DNA of 64,000 nt, taken from contig NC_037673.1 in assembly GCF_003255815.1 (NCBI RefSeq), positions 156,745,732 through 156,809,731 on the forward strand, given 5' to 3'. A program made the position numbers and the translations under genes. The notes beneath the pieces were generated by a model. The model was not told the DNA's origin and ran no database searches. It worked only from the letters and a program-made list of their open reading frames with translations. Source of the stretch: Theropithecus gelada (taxonomy: Eukaryota > Chordata > Mammalia > Primates > Cercopithecidae). Of the stretch, positions 21,541 to 32,094 are shown in pieces (position 1 is the first letter of the stretch; each line of letters opens with the position of its first letter).

Positions 21541-21785
21541 CCCTGACTTAACTCATTTAACATTAGTAACATCCCCTTCAGGTAGGCACCATTATTATCC
21601 AGATTTTGCAGATGAGAAAACCGAGACACAGAAAAATAAATAAGGTGCCCAAGGCCACAGAACCAGTGAGTGACATAGCTGGGATTCAAACCTAGGCAGA
21701 CTGGGCCCAGAGTCTCTATCTCTTTCGTTTCTCACTGTGGATAAACTAAGTGTCAACTGGATTTTCTTATCTTAGTCTTTGACTT

Positions 21786-22084
21786 TTTTTTATTTGTTTG
21801 TTTGAGACGGAGTCTCACTCTGTCTCCTAGGCTGGAGTGCAAAGGTATGATTTCGGCTCACGGCAACCTGTGCCTCCTGAGTACAAGCAATTCTCCTGCC
21901 TCAGCCTCCCGAGTAGCTGGGATTACAGGCACCTGCCACCATGCCTGGCTAATTTTTGTATTTTTAGTAGAGACGGGGTTTCACCATGTTGGCCAGGGTG
22001 GTCTAGAACTCTTGACCTCAGGTGATCCTCCCGCCTCAGCCTCCCAAAGTGTTGGGATTACGGGTGTAAGCCACTGCGTCCGGC
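21786..22084 (-). mobile_element. Alu, full length
   Basis: 'gagacggagtctcactctgt' to 'ccactgcgtccggcc'. Confidence 0.95.
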
Positions 22085-22330
22085 CTTTTTTTTTTTTTTT
22101 TTTTAAATGAGTTGGGGTCTCATTCTGTCACCAGGCTGGAGAGTGGTGACACAATCATAGCTCACTGTAGCCTCAAACTCCTGGACTCCAGTGATCCTCC
22201 CACCTCAGCCTCCTCAGTGGCTAGGACTGCAGGCACAAGCCACCATGACTGGCTAATTGTTTTTTAATTTTTTTAGAGCCAGGCTCTTACTACGTAGGCC
22301 ACACTGATCTCAAACTCCCGGCCTTTGATT
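22085..22330 (-). mobile_element. Alu, diverged and incomplete
   Basis: 20-T head then 'gttggggtctcattctgtca' through 'ctgatctcaaactcccggcc'; the last ~40 bases of the antisense copy are missing. Confidence 0.88.
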
Positions 22331-23129
22331 CTTGAGACTAAAACTAGAAGTATCATCATCGGAAAATATTGCTCTCAGAGGTCCCATTTAGCCCTGACAT
22401 TCTAGGGATCAATGCCAAATAGTATTTCAGATTTTAATTGAGGAAAGAGGAAGGGGAGTTTAATCCAGGAATCGATAACCCTGATAGTTCACTTACTCTA
22501 TACAAGGCCAGTAAGGTCCTGGGGATGGAGAGAGTAGGAGGGTGCCCAGGGCTCCTCCCCACCCATGGACTCAAGAACCTGTATTCCCACCCCCTTCTCC
22601 AGGCATTACTCTGAGAACAATGGTGGCTGACTGAGGCAGGGGCCAGAGTTCAGGTGGAAAGTTGGGGTGGCCCGGGGGAATTAGCCTTGGGGCCTTCTTT
22701 ATCTCTATTAGGGTATAGTTGTTCTGTTGGCTCTATTGCCTCATAAAACTTCACTGTGATATGGAGGCAGTTTGAGTCCATTCACCCCTCCAGGGAGTTT
22801 CTCAATGAGGGTCTGAACAAATAGGCAAACCCAGGAGAAGAGGGGAAGAGGCGGGCGTGGATGGATGGAGGGTGAAGGGTCAGATGTACACTTGGACTCT
22901 AGGGAAGGGGTGGGAGTATGGCTGAGTGAGTCAGCCGAGTGCCAATGTCGTCCTTTCCCATAGCCTCACCACCACTCCCATCCTGCCTTGGACACTGACC
23001 TTGGAAGAGTAGCAACTAAGGAAAAAACAGCTCTGACTGTGCAGGAGGAAATCAATGGGAAAGGGAGTTTAGCGGGGGCCTGGAGAAGCTACTTGGTCCT
23101 TCTTGCCCACATCCCCTGGCCTAGAGCTT
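22331..23129. other. unique GC-moderate sequence
   Basis: No Alu and no recognisable exon. Includes 'gagtgagtcagccgagtgcc' (AP-1-like TGAGTCA at 22927-22933). Function unknown. Confidence 0.4.
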
Positions 23130-23275
23130 CTCAAGGCCACTGAGCACTGCAGTCGCTGGGGAGTTTGTCAAAATGCAGATTCTAGGGCCCCACCCCAGAC
23201 CTACCAAATCAGAATTTTGGGGGGTCAAGTCACAGGGATTTCCATTTTTCACAAGCCCTCCCTTCCTGCATCCCC
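23130..23275 (+). mobile_element. MER5-type hAT-Charlie fragment
   Basis: 'aaaatgcagattctagggcc', 'ccaccccagacctaccaaat', 'cagaattttggggg', 'acaagccctcc' follow the MER5A order. Confidence 0.7.
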
Positions 23276-23514
23276 AGTAGTGTATGAACACAGCCTTACA
23301 GCCTATTCCAGACAGACCTGAACAAATATCACTATCCCAGTACCCACTGGGTACACATACAGAAGGAAAAATGAAATGCAGCTTGAGGTCTGGAAGGGAT
23401 CATAGTGTAGTTGGGAGATAAAAGACTCACTTTGTGAAGGGTTAAATTAATGCTACAATATACAAACTGTAGTTCAAAATAGGCAGGTAGGTTGGACAAA
23501 TTGCCAGTGAGTGA

Positions 23515-23643
23515 GAATAACAGTAGCTATCCTTCAACAATCACCTGTGAAATGCTAGATCCTGTACTAAGCACTTTTGCTATGTACTTTCATTTAATCT
23601 CATTAAAACTCTGAAAGATAGGTATTTTTTTCCCCATGTAATA
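23515..23643 (-). mobile_element. MIR fragment
   Basis: 'tcctgtactaagcacttttg', 'catttaatctcattaaaact', 'gataggtattttttt'. Confidence 0.65.
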
Positions 23644-23649
23644 ATGAAT

Positions 23650-24240
23650 GAGGCCAGGTGATGGCTCACACCTGTAATCCCAGCACTTTGGGAGGCCAAG
23701 GCAGAAGGATTACTTGACTCCAGAAGTTTGTGACAAGCCTGGGCAACATAGTGAGGCCTCGTCTCTATTAAAAGTTAAAAAATTAACCATGTGTGGTGGA
23801 GCATGCCTGAGGTCCCAGCCACTCGGGAGGCTGAGGCAGGAAGATCTCTTTTTTTGTTTTTTTGAGACGGAGTCTCCCTCTGTCCCCCAGGCTGGAGTGC
23901 AGTGGCGCGATCTCGGCTCACTGCAAGCTCTGTCTCCCGGGTTTACGCCATTCTCCTGCCTCAGCGTCCGGACTAGCTGGGACTACAGGTGCCCGCCACA
24001 GCGCCTGGCTAATTTTTTGTATGTTTAGCAGAGACGGGGTTTCACCGTGGTCTCGATCTCCTGACCTTGTGATCCGCCCGCCTTGGCCTCCCAAAGTGCT
24101 GGGATTACAGGCGTGAGCCACCGTGCCCGGCCCAGGAAGATCTCTTGAGCCTGTGAGGCTGAGGCTGATTGTGCCACTGCACTCCAGCCTGGGTGACAGA
24201 GTGAGACCCTGCCTAATAATAATAATTAATAATAATAAAT
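23650..24240 (+). mobile_element. Outer Alu of a nested pair
   Basis: Sense Alu pieces 23650-23850 and 24133-24240 with an (AAT)n tail, interrupted by an antisense Alu. Confidence 0.93.
23851..24132 (-). mobile_element. Inner young Alu with 12-nt deletion (AluYRd-like)
   Basis: Lacks 'ttagccaggatg' between 'caccgtg' and 'gtctcgat'. Flanked by a perfect 14-bp duplication caggaagatctctt (23837-23850, 24133-24146). Confidence 0.92.
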
Positions 24241-24418
24241 AAGGCTTTGGCTTATTTGTTAATTCTTCTCATATCAGCCTTCCCTGATACTAAGGAAGAG
24301 GTCGGGTAATGTCTCTGTGTTCCAAAAATATCCTTATGTTACAGCCTTTATTGCTTTGATCACATCATGTTGTAATTGCCTGTTTATAGGACTGTGTCTC
24401 CCACAGGACTTGAGGACA

Positions 24419-24716
24419 GACCAGGAGCTGTGGCTCACGCCTGTAATCCCAGCAGTTTGGGAGGCTGGGGTGGGTGGATCATTTGAGATAAGGAGTTCAA
24501 GACCAGCCTGGCCAACATGGTGAAACCCCATCGCTACTAAAAATACAAAAATTAGCTGGGCATGGTCATGGGGGCCTGTAATCCCAGCTACTTGGGAGGC
24601 TAAGGTAGGAGAGTTGCTTGAACCCTGGAAGCGGAGGTTGCAGTGAGTCAAGATTGTACCACTGCACTCCAGCCTGGGTGACAGAGTGAGATTTTGTCTC
24701 AAAAAAAAAAAAAAAG
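24419..24716 (+). mobile_element. Alu, full length
   Basis: 'accaggagctgtggctcac' to poly-A; 'gacttgag' repeats either side. Confidence 0.94.
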
Positions 24717-25316
24717 ACTTGAGACTTGAGGACGGGTACTTGGTATTTCCAGAACCCAGTGAATTATAGATGCTCAGGTGATGTTTGTTGAATGAATCGA
24801 CGGTGTGTCTGAAGTCTCAGAGCTAATACATGAGAAGGCTGACTGACTCTAAAGCCCAGGTTCCCCCACTGAGCCATTACAAAAAGAAGGTGCAGGCTAT
24901 GGGGATTTTTGCAAGGGACAATCTCTATAGATTGGAGTCATCAAAGAATCCTCATTACAGGAGGTGGGGGTAGAAGGACAATTAGAATTCAGAAAGACCG
25001 ATGAAAGGTGAGCAGTCATCCAGGCAGGCCAAGGCAGGAAGGAGGGGTTTTACAAGGTGCAAACTTCCTCCAAGACAGAGACCCCGGAAGACTCCAGAAG
25101 ACTATGCCCCACCCCCTAAACCTTTCTAGCTCACTCACTGGCTGTCACCTTATGGCTGATTTGCGTCTCCATTACTGCGATAAAATAATTTCCCCCAAGG
25201 CTTTCAGGGAGATGGTGAATTTTTCATTGTTTCTCATGCCTAGAACATGGCGACAAAACATACTCTGTTAGTGGATTTGTCCATTTGGCAAGTCCCTTTT
25301 AATAATGGATGGAGAC
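24717..25316. other. mostly unique; short L2/MIR remnant at start
   Basis: 'ggtacttggtatttccagaa...gctcaggtgatgtttgttgaatgaat' (24735-24800) is an L2 3' end. Remainder unassigned. Confidence 0.45.
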
Positions 25317-25640
25317 TTTTTTTTCCAGTTTCCATGAAGAAATAAGACTCATTTATGTTTATGATGTATATCTATGTATATAGCTATGTGTAAAAGAACA
25401 AGACAAAACAGTATCTCCGAATTTCATTTTTGTTAAAAAGAGCAGGAAAAAAGGATATGCACAAATATGTTTGTGTGCATGTGGAAAACATCTAGAAGTT
25501 TATCTACTGAATTTAACAGCAGCTGGCTCTGGAAAATGAGATGTAGTGGGATCTGGGGTTTTAACCTTTACAAAGTCTTAAGCTTTTGTCTTTTTAAACA
25601 ATGAGTATGCATTAATTTCACAATTGAAAAAGAAGATTTT
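25317..25640 (+). mobile_element. L1M 3' fragment (diverged)
   Basis: AT-rich L1 3' UTR-like order: 'gtgtaaaagaacaagacaaa', 'agctggctctggaaaatgag', 'atgagtatgcattaatttca'. Confidence 0.45.
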
Positions 25641-25687
25641 TTGGTAGGATTATAGGTAACTTTGAATTTGTGTTTTGTTCTTTCGAA

Positions 25688-25906
25688 ATTTTCTTTTTTT
25701 TTTTAAAGACAGGGTCTTGCTCTGTCACCCAGGCTGAATGCAGTGGTGCAATCATGGCTCACTGAAGCCTCAGTCTCCCCAGCATAAGTGATCCTCTTGC
25801 CTCAGCCTCCAGAGTAGCTGGTATTATAGGCACATGCCACCACACCTGCTAACTTTTAAATTTTTAGTAGAGATGAGGTCTCTATATTTGCCCAGGCTGG
25901 TCTCTT
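25688..25906 (-). mobile_element. Alu (J-like), truncated
   Basis: 'agacagggtcttgctctgtc' to 'tgcccaggctggtctc', ending at the next Alu. Confidence 0.88.
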
Positions 25907-25916
25907 CCCACATTTT

Positions 25917-26217
25917 CTTTTCTTCTTCTTTTTTTCTTTTGAGATGGAGTCTTGCTCTGTTGCCCAGGCTGGAGTGCAGTGGCGCCATCTCAGCTCACTG
26001 CAGCCTCCTCCTCCCAGGTTTAAGTGATTCTCCTGCCTCAGCCTCCCAAGCAGCTGGGACTACAGCCCATCACCACACTCAGCTAATTTTTGTATTTTTA
26101 CTAGAGATGGGGTTCCACCATGTTGGCCAGGCTGGTCTCGACGACCTCTTGACCTCAGGTGATCCGCCCACCTTGGCCTCCCAAAGTGCTGGGATTACAC
26201 AAGCCACCACTCCCTGC
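25917..26217 (-). mobile_element. Alu, full length
   Basis: 'gagatggagtcttgctctgt' to 'accactccctgcc'. Confidence 0.94.
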
Positions 26218-26495
26218 CACAGATTTTCTACTGTGAAGATATGTTACTTTTATAATCAGAAAATAAAATCCCTTTTTATTATAAAAGTTGTTGAAAAGAA
26301 AGAAATTCTCAAGATGGCACAATTTGTTATGTTGAGGGGCAGGAAAGTATCAAAGATGTTCGAAATTCTGAGTCCCAGTTAAGCTGGATGTAAAGTAATT
26401 CAGTCCCAATTTGACAAAACATTGTATGAGTTGTAAGAATGTTCCAGACCCCTTAAGTTGGTAGTCCCATCCTGGGGCTTTAGCTCAAGGAAATA
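26218..26495 (+). other. possible L1M remnant then unassigned
   Basis: 'gttacttttataatcagaaa' (26242-26262) is L1 3' end text; the rest is unassigned. Confidence 0.35.
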
Positions 26496-26559
26496 TAGGC
26501 ATACCTTGTTTTATTGCACTTCACTTGATTGTACTTCATAGATACTGTATTTTATTTTT

Positions 26560-26698
26560 ATTTTTTTATTTTTTAGTTTTTTTAGAGATGGGATTTGGCT
26601 CTGTTGCCCAGGATGGAGTGCAGTGGCATGATCATAGCTTATTGTAGTCTTAAACTCTAGGCTCGAGTGATCTTCCAGCCTTAGTCTCCCTGAGAAAC
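26560..26698 (-). mobile_element. Alu monomer inside Tigger
   Basis: 'agagatgggatttggctctg' to 'cttccagccttagtctccc'; interrupts the Tigger 5' region. Confidence 0.85.
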
Positions 26699-26916
26699 TG
26701 TTTTTCACACATCAAATGTTTGTGGCAACCCCATGTGGAACAAATCTGTCAGCACCATTTTCCACTTGGTCTCTGGGTCACATTTTGGTAGTTCTCACAG
26801 TATTCAAACTTTATTATTATTTTTATATGTGTTCTGGTGATCAGCAATCTTTGATGTTATTATTGTAATTGTTTTGGGGTACCATAAACCCCACCTATCT
26901 AAGAGTGAATCTTTGC

Positions 26917-27168
26917 CCTTCCTTCCTTCCTTCCTTCCTTTCTTCCTTCCTTCCTTCCTTCCTTCCATCCTTCCCTCCCTCCCCCCTCCTTCCTTCTTTC
27001 CTTCCTTCCTTCCTTCCTTCCTTCCTTCCTTCCCTCCCTCCCCCCCTCCTTCCTTCTTTCCTTCCTTCCTTCCTTCCTTCCTTCCTTCCTTCCTTCCTTC
27101 CTTCCTTCCTTCCTTCCTTCTTTCCTTCCTTCCTTCCTTCCTTCCTTCTTTCCTTCCTTCCTTATTCC
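26917..27168. repeat. (CCTT)n microsatellite
   Basis: About 250 bases; two near-identical blocks around 'ccctccctccccccctcctt' (26976, 27030) suggest internal duplication of ~54 bp. Probably the expanded tail of the antisense Alu that follows. Confidence 0.96.
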
Positions 27169-27470
27169 TTATTTTGACAAATTCTCGCTCTGTTGCCCAG
27201 GCTGGAGTGCAGTGGCACAATCTTGACTCATGCAGCCTCTGCCTCCTGGGCTCAAGCGATCCTTCCATCTCAGCCTCTCAAGTGGCTAGGACTATAGGCA
27301 CACACCACTGCACTTGGCTAATTTAAAAATTTTTTTATAAAAATGACTTTTTCGTCTCACTATATTGCCAGACTGGTCTTAAACTCCTGGGCTTCCTGGG
27401 CTCAAGCAATCCTTCTGCCTCAGCCTCCTATAGTGCTGGGATTACAGGCGTGAGCTGCTGTGCCTGGCCA
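27169..27470 (-). mobile_element. Alu with CCTT tail
   Basis: 'caaattctcgctctgttgcc' to 'gctgctgtgcctggcc', inserted into the Tigger element. Confidence 0.9.
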
Positions 27471-27561
27471 AAACAGTGAACTTCTACCCATTCCCCATCT
27501 CTCTTTCCCTCCTCAGACCTTCTTATTCCCTGAGACACAATATCGAAATTAGGCCAATTAG

Positions 27562-27849
27562 GCTGGGCATGATGCTTTATGCCTGTAATCCCAGCACTTT
27601 GGGAGGCCAAGGTGGGAGGATTGCATGAGCCCAGGAGTTTGAGACCAGCCTAGGCAACAAAGCGAGAGCCCATCTCTACAAAAAAATAAAAAAATTAGCT
27701 GGGCATGATGGTGCATGCCTGTGATCCTAGCTACTTGTGAGTCTGAGGTGGAAGACGGAGCCTGGGAGGTTGAGGCTGCAGTGAGGCGTTTTTCTTGCCA
27801 CTGCACTCCAGCCCGGGTGACAGAGGGAGACCCTCTCTCAACAACAAAA
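27562..27849 (+). mobile_element. Alu inside Tigger
   Basis: Flanked by 16-bp target copies gaaattaggccaatta (27544) and gaaattaggccagtta (27850) that are Tigger sequence. Confidence 0.94.
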
Positions 27850-27876
27850 GAAATTAGGCCAGTTAAAAACCTGAAA

Positions 27877-28064
27877 ATGTCTTCTAAGTGTTCAAGTGAA
27901 AGGAGAAGTTGCACATCTTTCACTTTAAATCAAACATTAGAAATGATTAAGCTGAATGGGGGAATAATGAGATAGACCAAAAGCTAGGTCTCTTGAGTCA
28001 AATAGTTAGCTGAGTGGTCAACGCAAAGGAAAAGTTTTTGGAGGAAATTAAAATGCCGCTCAAG
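27877..28064 (+). pseudogene. Tigger1-like transposase N-terminus, decayed
   Basis: ATG at 27877 opens MSSKCSSERRSCTSF and continues TLNQTLEMIKL, the start of the helix-turn-helix DNA-binding domain of pogo/Tigger transposases. A stop follows at 27973; afterwards 'aaagctaggtctcttgagtc', 'gcaaaggaaaagttttt' still track the family at DNA level. Cut short at 28065 by an Alu. No catalytic domain remains. Confidence 0.85.
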
Positions 28065-28186
28065 GCTGGGTGCAGTGGCTCACACCTATAATCCCAGCAC
28101 TATGAGAGGCTAAGGTAGGAAGATCACTTGAGCCCAGGAGTTTGAGACCAGCCTGGGCAACATAGTGAGACACTGTCTCTACGAGA
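28065..28186 (+). mobile_element. Alu left arm
   Basis: 'ggctgggtgcagtggctcac' to 'cactgtctctacgagaa', cut by the next antisense Alu. Confidence 0.88.
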
Positions 28187-28485
28187 ATTTTTTTTTTTTT
28201 TAAAGACAGAGTCTTACTCTGTCCCCAAGGCTGGCATGCAGTGGCATGATCTCAGCTCACCATGGCCTTAGCCTCCCACACTCAAGTGGTTCTCATGACT
28301 CAGCCTCCCCAGTAGCTGGAATTACCGATATGTGCCATCATGCCTAGCTAATTCTCTGTGTTGTTAGTAGAGACAGGTTTTTCGACATGTTGGCCAGGCT
28401 GGTCTCAAACTCCTGGCCCCAAGTGATCCGCCTGCCTTGGCCTTGCAAAGTGCTGGGATTACAGGTATGAGCCACTACATCTGGC
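28187..28485 (-). mobile_element. Alu, full length
   Basis: Poly-T, 'aaagacagagtcttactctg' to 'ccactacatctggcc'. Confidence 0.93.
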
Positions 28486-28499
28486 CAAACCTGACAGCT

Positions 28500-28803
28500 T
28501 TTTTTTTTTTTTTTTTTTTTTTTTGAGATGAAGTCTTACACTGTTACCTGGGCTGGAGTGCAGTGGTGTGATCTTGGCTCACTGCAACCTCCACCTCCCA
28601 GGTTCAAGCAATTCTGCCTCAGCCTCCCAAGCAGCTGGGACTACGGGCCCCCACCATCATACCTGGCTAATTTTTGTATTTTTACTAGAGATGGGGTTCC
28701 ACCGTGTTGGCCAGGCTGGTCTTGAACTCCTGGCCTTTTCATCCGCCCACCTTGGCCTCCCAAAGTGCTGGGATTACAGGCATGAGCCACAGCACTCGGC
28801 CCC
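28500..28803 (-). mobile_element. Alu, full length
   Basis: 25-T head; ends 'ccacagcactcggcc'. Preceded by 'aacctgacagctt'. Confidence 0.94.
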
Positions 28804-28805
28804 CA

Positions 28806-29407
28806 CTTTTTTTTTTTTTTTGAGACAGTCTCGCTGTGTCCCCCAGGCTGGAGTGTAGTGGCACGAACTTGGCTCACTGCAACCTCCGCCTCCAGGGTTT
28901 AAGCAATTCTCCTGCCTCAGCCTCCCAAGTAGCTGGGATTACAGGTGCCCGCCACCATGTCCGGCTAATTTTTTTGTATTTTTTTGTTTTTGTTTTGAGA
29001 CGAATCTTGCTCTGTCGCCCAGGCTGGAGTGCAGTGGCACGATCTCGGCTCACTGCAAGCTCCGCCTCCTGGGTTCATGCCATTCTCCTGCCTCAGCCTC
29101 CCGAGTAGCTGGGACTACAGGCGCCCGCCACTTCGCCCGGCTAGTTTTTTGTATTTTTAGTAGAGACGGGGTTTCACTGTGTTAGCCAGGATGGTCTCGA
29201 TCTCCTGAACTCGTGATCCGCCTGTCTCGGCCTCCCAAAGTGCTGGGATTACAGGCTTGAGCCACCGCGCCCAGCCTTTTTTTATATTTTTAGTAGAGAT
29301 GGGGTTTCACCGTGTTAGCCAGATGGTCTCAATCTCCTGACCTCATGATCCGCCTGCCTCAGCCTCCCAAAGTGCTGGGATTACAGGCGTGAGCCACTGC
29401 GCCTGGC
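28806..29407 (-). mobile_element. Outer Alu of a nested pair
   Basis: Antisense halves 28806-28977 and 29277-29407, ending 'ccactgcgcctggcc' and followed by 'aacctggcaactttt'. Confidence 0.92.
28978..29276 (-). mobile_element. Inner young Alu, monkey AluYR-like
   Basis: Near consensus with 'ggctagttttttgtat' and 'acaggcttgagccaccg', the AluYR variants read antisense. Confidence 0.9.
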
Positions 29408-29520
29408 CCAACCTGGCAACTTTTTAGAAACATGGGACTATGTTTACAAACGAATGCTGGGTGAAGAAAAATAGAATGCAATGTTGTATTTATGTGGGGT
29501 ATGGTTATTATATATCTGTT
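29408..29520 (+). mobile_element. L1M 3' fragment
   Basis: Diverged L1 3' UTR-like text ('aatagaatgcaatgttgtat', 'tttatgtggggtatggtta'). Followed by GA-rich DNA to 29600. Confidence 0.4.
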
Positions 29521-29601
29521 ATAGTTGATAAGAAAGAAGATAATAATGAGAGAGAAGGAGGAGAAATAGCAGAAGAGGGAGGAAGAGAGTAGAAAACATA
29601 A

Positions 29602-29905
29602 GGCCGGGCAGGGTGGCTTACACCTGTAATCCCAGCACTTTGGGAGGCTGAGGCAAGTGGATCACTTGAGGTCAGGAGTTCGAAACCAGTCTGGCCAACA
29701 TGGTAAAATCCTATCTCTATTAAAAACAGAAAAATTAGCCAGTCATGGTGGTGGGCGCCTATAATCCCAGCTACTTGGGAGGCTGAGGCAGGAGAATGGC
29801 TTGAACCCGGGAGGCGGAGGTTGCAGTGAGCCGAGATGTGACACTGCACTCCAGCCTGGGTGACAGAGCGAGACTTTGTCTCAAATAAATAAATTAATTA
29901 ATAAA
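29602..29905 (+). mobile_element. Alu, full length
   Basis: 'ggccgggcagggtggcttac' to (AAAT)n tail. Confidence 0.95.
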
Positions 29906-29988
29906 AGCAGTTTACTTGTATTAGGGTTATGGGATTATGGGGATTTTTTTGAAAAAAAGATGTTGAAAGCTATTTTAAGAGTAAATAC

Positions 29989-30264
29989 AGGCCGAGCACG
30001 GTGGCTCACGCCTGTAGTTCCAGCACTTTGGGAGGCCGAGGCGGGCAGATCACGAGGTCAGAAGTTCGAGACCAGCCTGGCCAACATGGAGAAACCCTGT
30101 CTCTACTAAAGATACAGAAAATTAGCCGGGCATGATGGTGGCACCTGTAAGCCCAGCTACTCAGGAGGCTGAGGTAGGAGAATTGCTTGAACCTGGGAGG
30201 CGGAGGTTGCAGTGAGCCGAGATCGCGCCACAAGACTCCATCTCAACTAAAAAAAAAAAAAAGT
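29989..30264 (+). mobile_element. Alu with 3' deletion
   Basis: 'ggccgagcacggtggctcac'; right arm lacks about 25 bases ('gcgccacaagactccatctc'). Confidence 0.94.
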
Positions 30265-30289
30265 AAATATAAACTATACACCAAGGCTC

Positions 30290-30500
30290 TGTGATTTTGT
30301 CGAGGTTAATACTTCACTGAACTTCTGTTTGCCCCTAGGTGAAATGGAGACAATATCAGTACATACTTCATAGAGTTGTTCTGAAGATTAAATAAGATCC
30401 TTCATGTAAAACACTCAGCTGAGTGCCAAATGCACAATAAAGATCCAATAAATGTGAGCTATTCTTGTCATTGTTATTTCATCATTATTATTATCAGTGA
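30290..30500 (+). mobile_element. MIR
   Basis: 'cactgaacttctgtttgccc', 'gaagattaaataagatcctt', 'cacaataaagatccaataaa'. Confidence 0.65.
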
Positions 30501-30509
30501 GGGGAAATT

Positions 30510-30934
30510 CTCACATACTCTAGGCGGGAGTGTAAACTGCTACAGCTTTTCTGAAAGGCAGTAAAGTAATAGATACACAAATTTTAAACACTAAAATCCT
30601 TTGTTCTAGGAATTTCATGTCTGGGAATTCACCCTTAGCAAGTAATCTTAGTAAATAATCTGACATGTACAGTGAAAGGTGTGAACAAGAATATTTTTAT
30701 CACAGTTATTTATAATAGGAAAAGATTGGAAACAACCTAAAAAATCCAGCAATAGCTAAGTAAGTTATGAGACATACATATGATAGAATACTCTGGAGCT
30801 ATTGAACTGGATATGATATACCCTTTTGTAATGATATAGACATGTGCCTATATCATTACATAAACAGGAGGTAACAGAACAATATAGTCTCATTTATACA
30901 AGAAAGTAAATATGTGCATTTAAAAGCCTAAAAG
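30510..30934 (+). mobile_element. L1M 3' end
   Basis: Clear L1 3' UTR order: 'tctaggaatttcatgtctgg', 'aaagattggaaacaacctaa', 'gatagaatactctggagcta', 'agtctcatttatacaagaaa'. Confidence 0.75.
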
Positions 30935-31226
30935 GGGCTGGGTGTGGTGGCTCATGCCTGTAATCTCAGCACTTTAGGAGGCCAAGGTGGGCAGCTCAGC
31001 CGAGCTCAGGAGTTTGAGACCAGCCTGGCCAACATGATGAAACCTTGTCTCTACTAAAAATTAGCTGAGCGTGGTGGTGCGCACCTGTAGTCCCAGCTAC
31101 TTAGGAGGCTGAGGCAGGAGAACCTGGGAGGCAGAGGTTGCAGTGAGCTAAGATTGCGCCACTGTACTTCAGCCTGGGAAACGGAGGGAGACTTCACCTC
31201 AAAAAAAAAAAAAAAAAAAAAAAAAA
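30935..31226 (+). mobile_element. Alu, full length
   Basis: 'ggggctgggtgtggtggctc' to a 26-base poly-A. Confidence 0.94.
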
Positions 31227-31390
31227 GTCAGGCATGGTGGCATGTACTTGTAGTCCCAGCTGTTTGGGAGGCTGAGTTGGGAGGATCACTTGAGCCTGGG
31301 AGGTCGAGGCTACAGCGAGCTGAGATCACACACTGCACTCCAGCCTGGGCGACAGAGACCCTGTCTTAGAAAAAAAGAAAAGAAAAGTAA
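31227..31390 (+). mobile_element. Alu right arm
   Basis: 'gtcaggcatggtggcatgta' to 'cctgtcttagaaaaaaag'; sits in the tail of the previous Alu. Confidence 0.88.
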
Positions 31391-31501
31391 AAGCCTGGAA
31401 GGAGAGATACCAAACTATTATCACAGGTCACCTCTGACAGGACTGTCACTTGCTCTGAATTATTTGAAATTTTTGTATATATAACTTAGAAAAATCCATG
31501 A

Positions 31502-31550
31502 TGTGTGTGTGTGTGTGTGTGTGTGTCTGTCTGTCTGTCTGTCTGCCTGT
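31502..31550. repeat. (GT)n(CTGT)n microsatellite
   Basis: About 12 GT units followed by six CTGT-type units. Confidence 0.95.
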
Positions 31551-31782
31551 TAGACTAAAGTAAGAGTCCTGGCTGGAGTTAGAAATTCCAAGATTGGAGA
31601 TTAAAGCCTGGTAAGATGTGGCAGAGTTGTTTTTTCATCAGTTCAGAGACTCCTTAGTCCCAGGTCTGGGAGTCAGCAACTGTATTGAATTCAGCTTGAG
31701 ATGGAAATGAGGGAGATTCATGGAGAGCAAGCTTGGGAAAAGGAAATAGACATGCAGAGATTTCCTGAATTAATAATAATCG

Positions 31783-32094
31783 GCCAGGTTCGGTGGCTCA
31801 CACCTGTAATCCCAGCACTTTGGAAGGCTGAGGCAGGCGGATCACTTGAGGTTGGGAGTTCGAGACCAGCCTGACCAACGTGGAAAAATCCCTTCTCTAC
31901 TAAAAATACAAAATTAGTTGGGTGTGGTGGTGCATGCCTGTAATCCCAGCTACTCGGGAGGCTGAGGCAGGAGAATTGCTTGAACCCAGGGGGCGGAGGT
32001 TGCAGTGAGCTGAGATCACACCTTTGCACTCCAGCCTGGGCAACAAGAGTGAAACTCCATCTCAAAAATAAATGAATAAATAAATAAATAATAA
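31783..32094 (+). mobile_element. Alu, full length
   Basis: 'ggccaggttcggtggctcac' to (AAAT)n; 'aataataatc' flanks. Confidence 0.95.

Larger units (their letters stand above)
20880..21715 (-). mobile_element. MIR split by two Alus
   Basis: Antisense MIR halves 20880-20950 ('tgccaggtgctgcgaaaag') and 21545-21715 ('cagatgagaaaaccgagaca', 'gctgggattcaaacctagg'). 'ttaactcattta' is duplicated at both edges of the Alu block. Confidence 0.75.
26496..28064 (+). mobile_element. Tigger1-like (pogo) DNA transposon fossil, interrupted
   Basis: Starts at TA|taggcataccttgttttatt, the Tigger terminal repeat. It continues in order through 'ggtttgtggcaacc' ('tgtttgtggcaacccc', 26717), 'gggtcacattttggtagttc', 'gatctttgatgttat'-type text, 'ccctgagacacaat' and the transposase start. 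Three Alu insertions and a CCTT array interrupt it; the 3' part beyond 28064 is missing. Confidence 0.85.

Noticed and set aside
25834..26382. 182-residue frame with apparent 'SAGITG/GVSH' motifs
   Set aside because: These motifs are the standard translation of antisense Alu; many such frames occur in the window.
26804..27326. Similar repetitive frames on both strands
   Set aside because: Translation of the second CCTT array plus Alu sequence.
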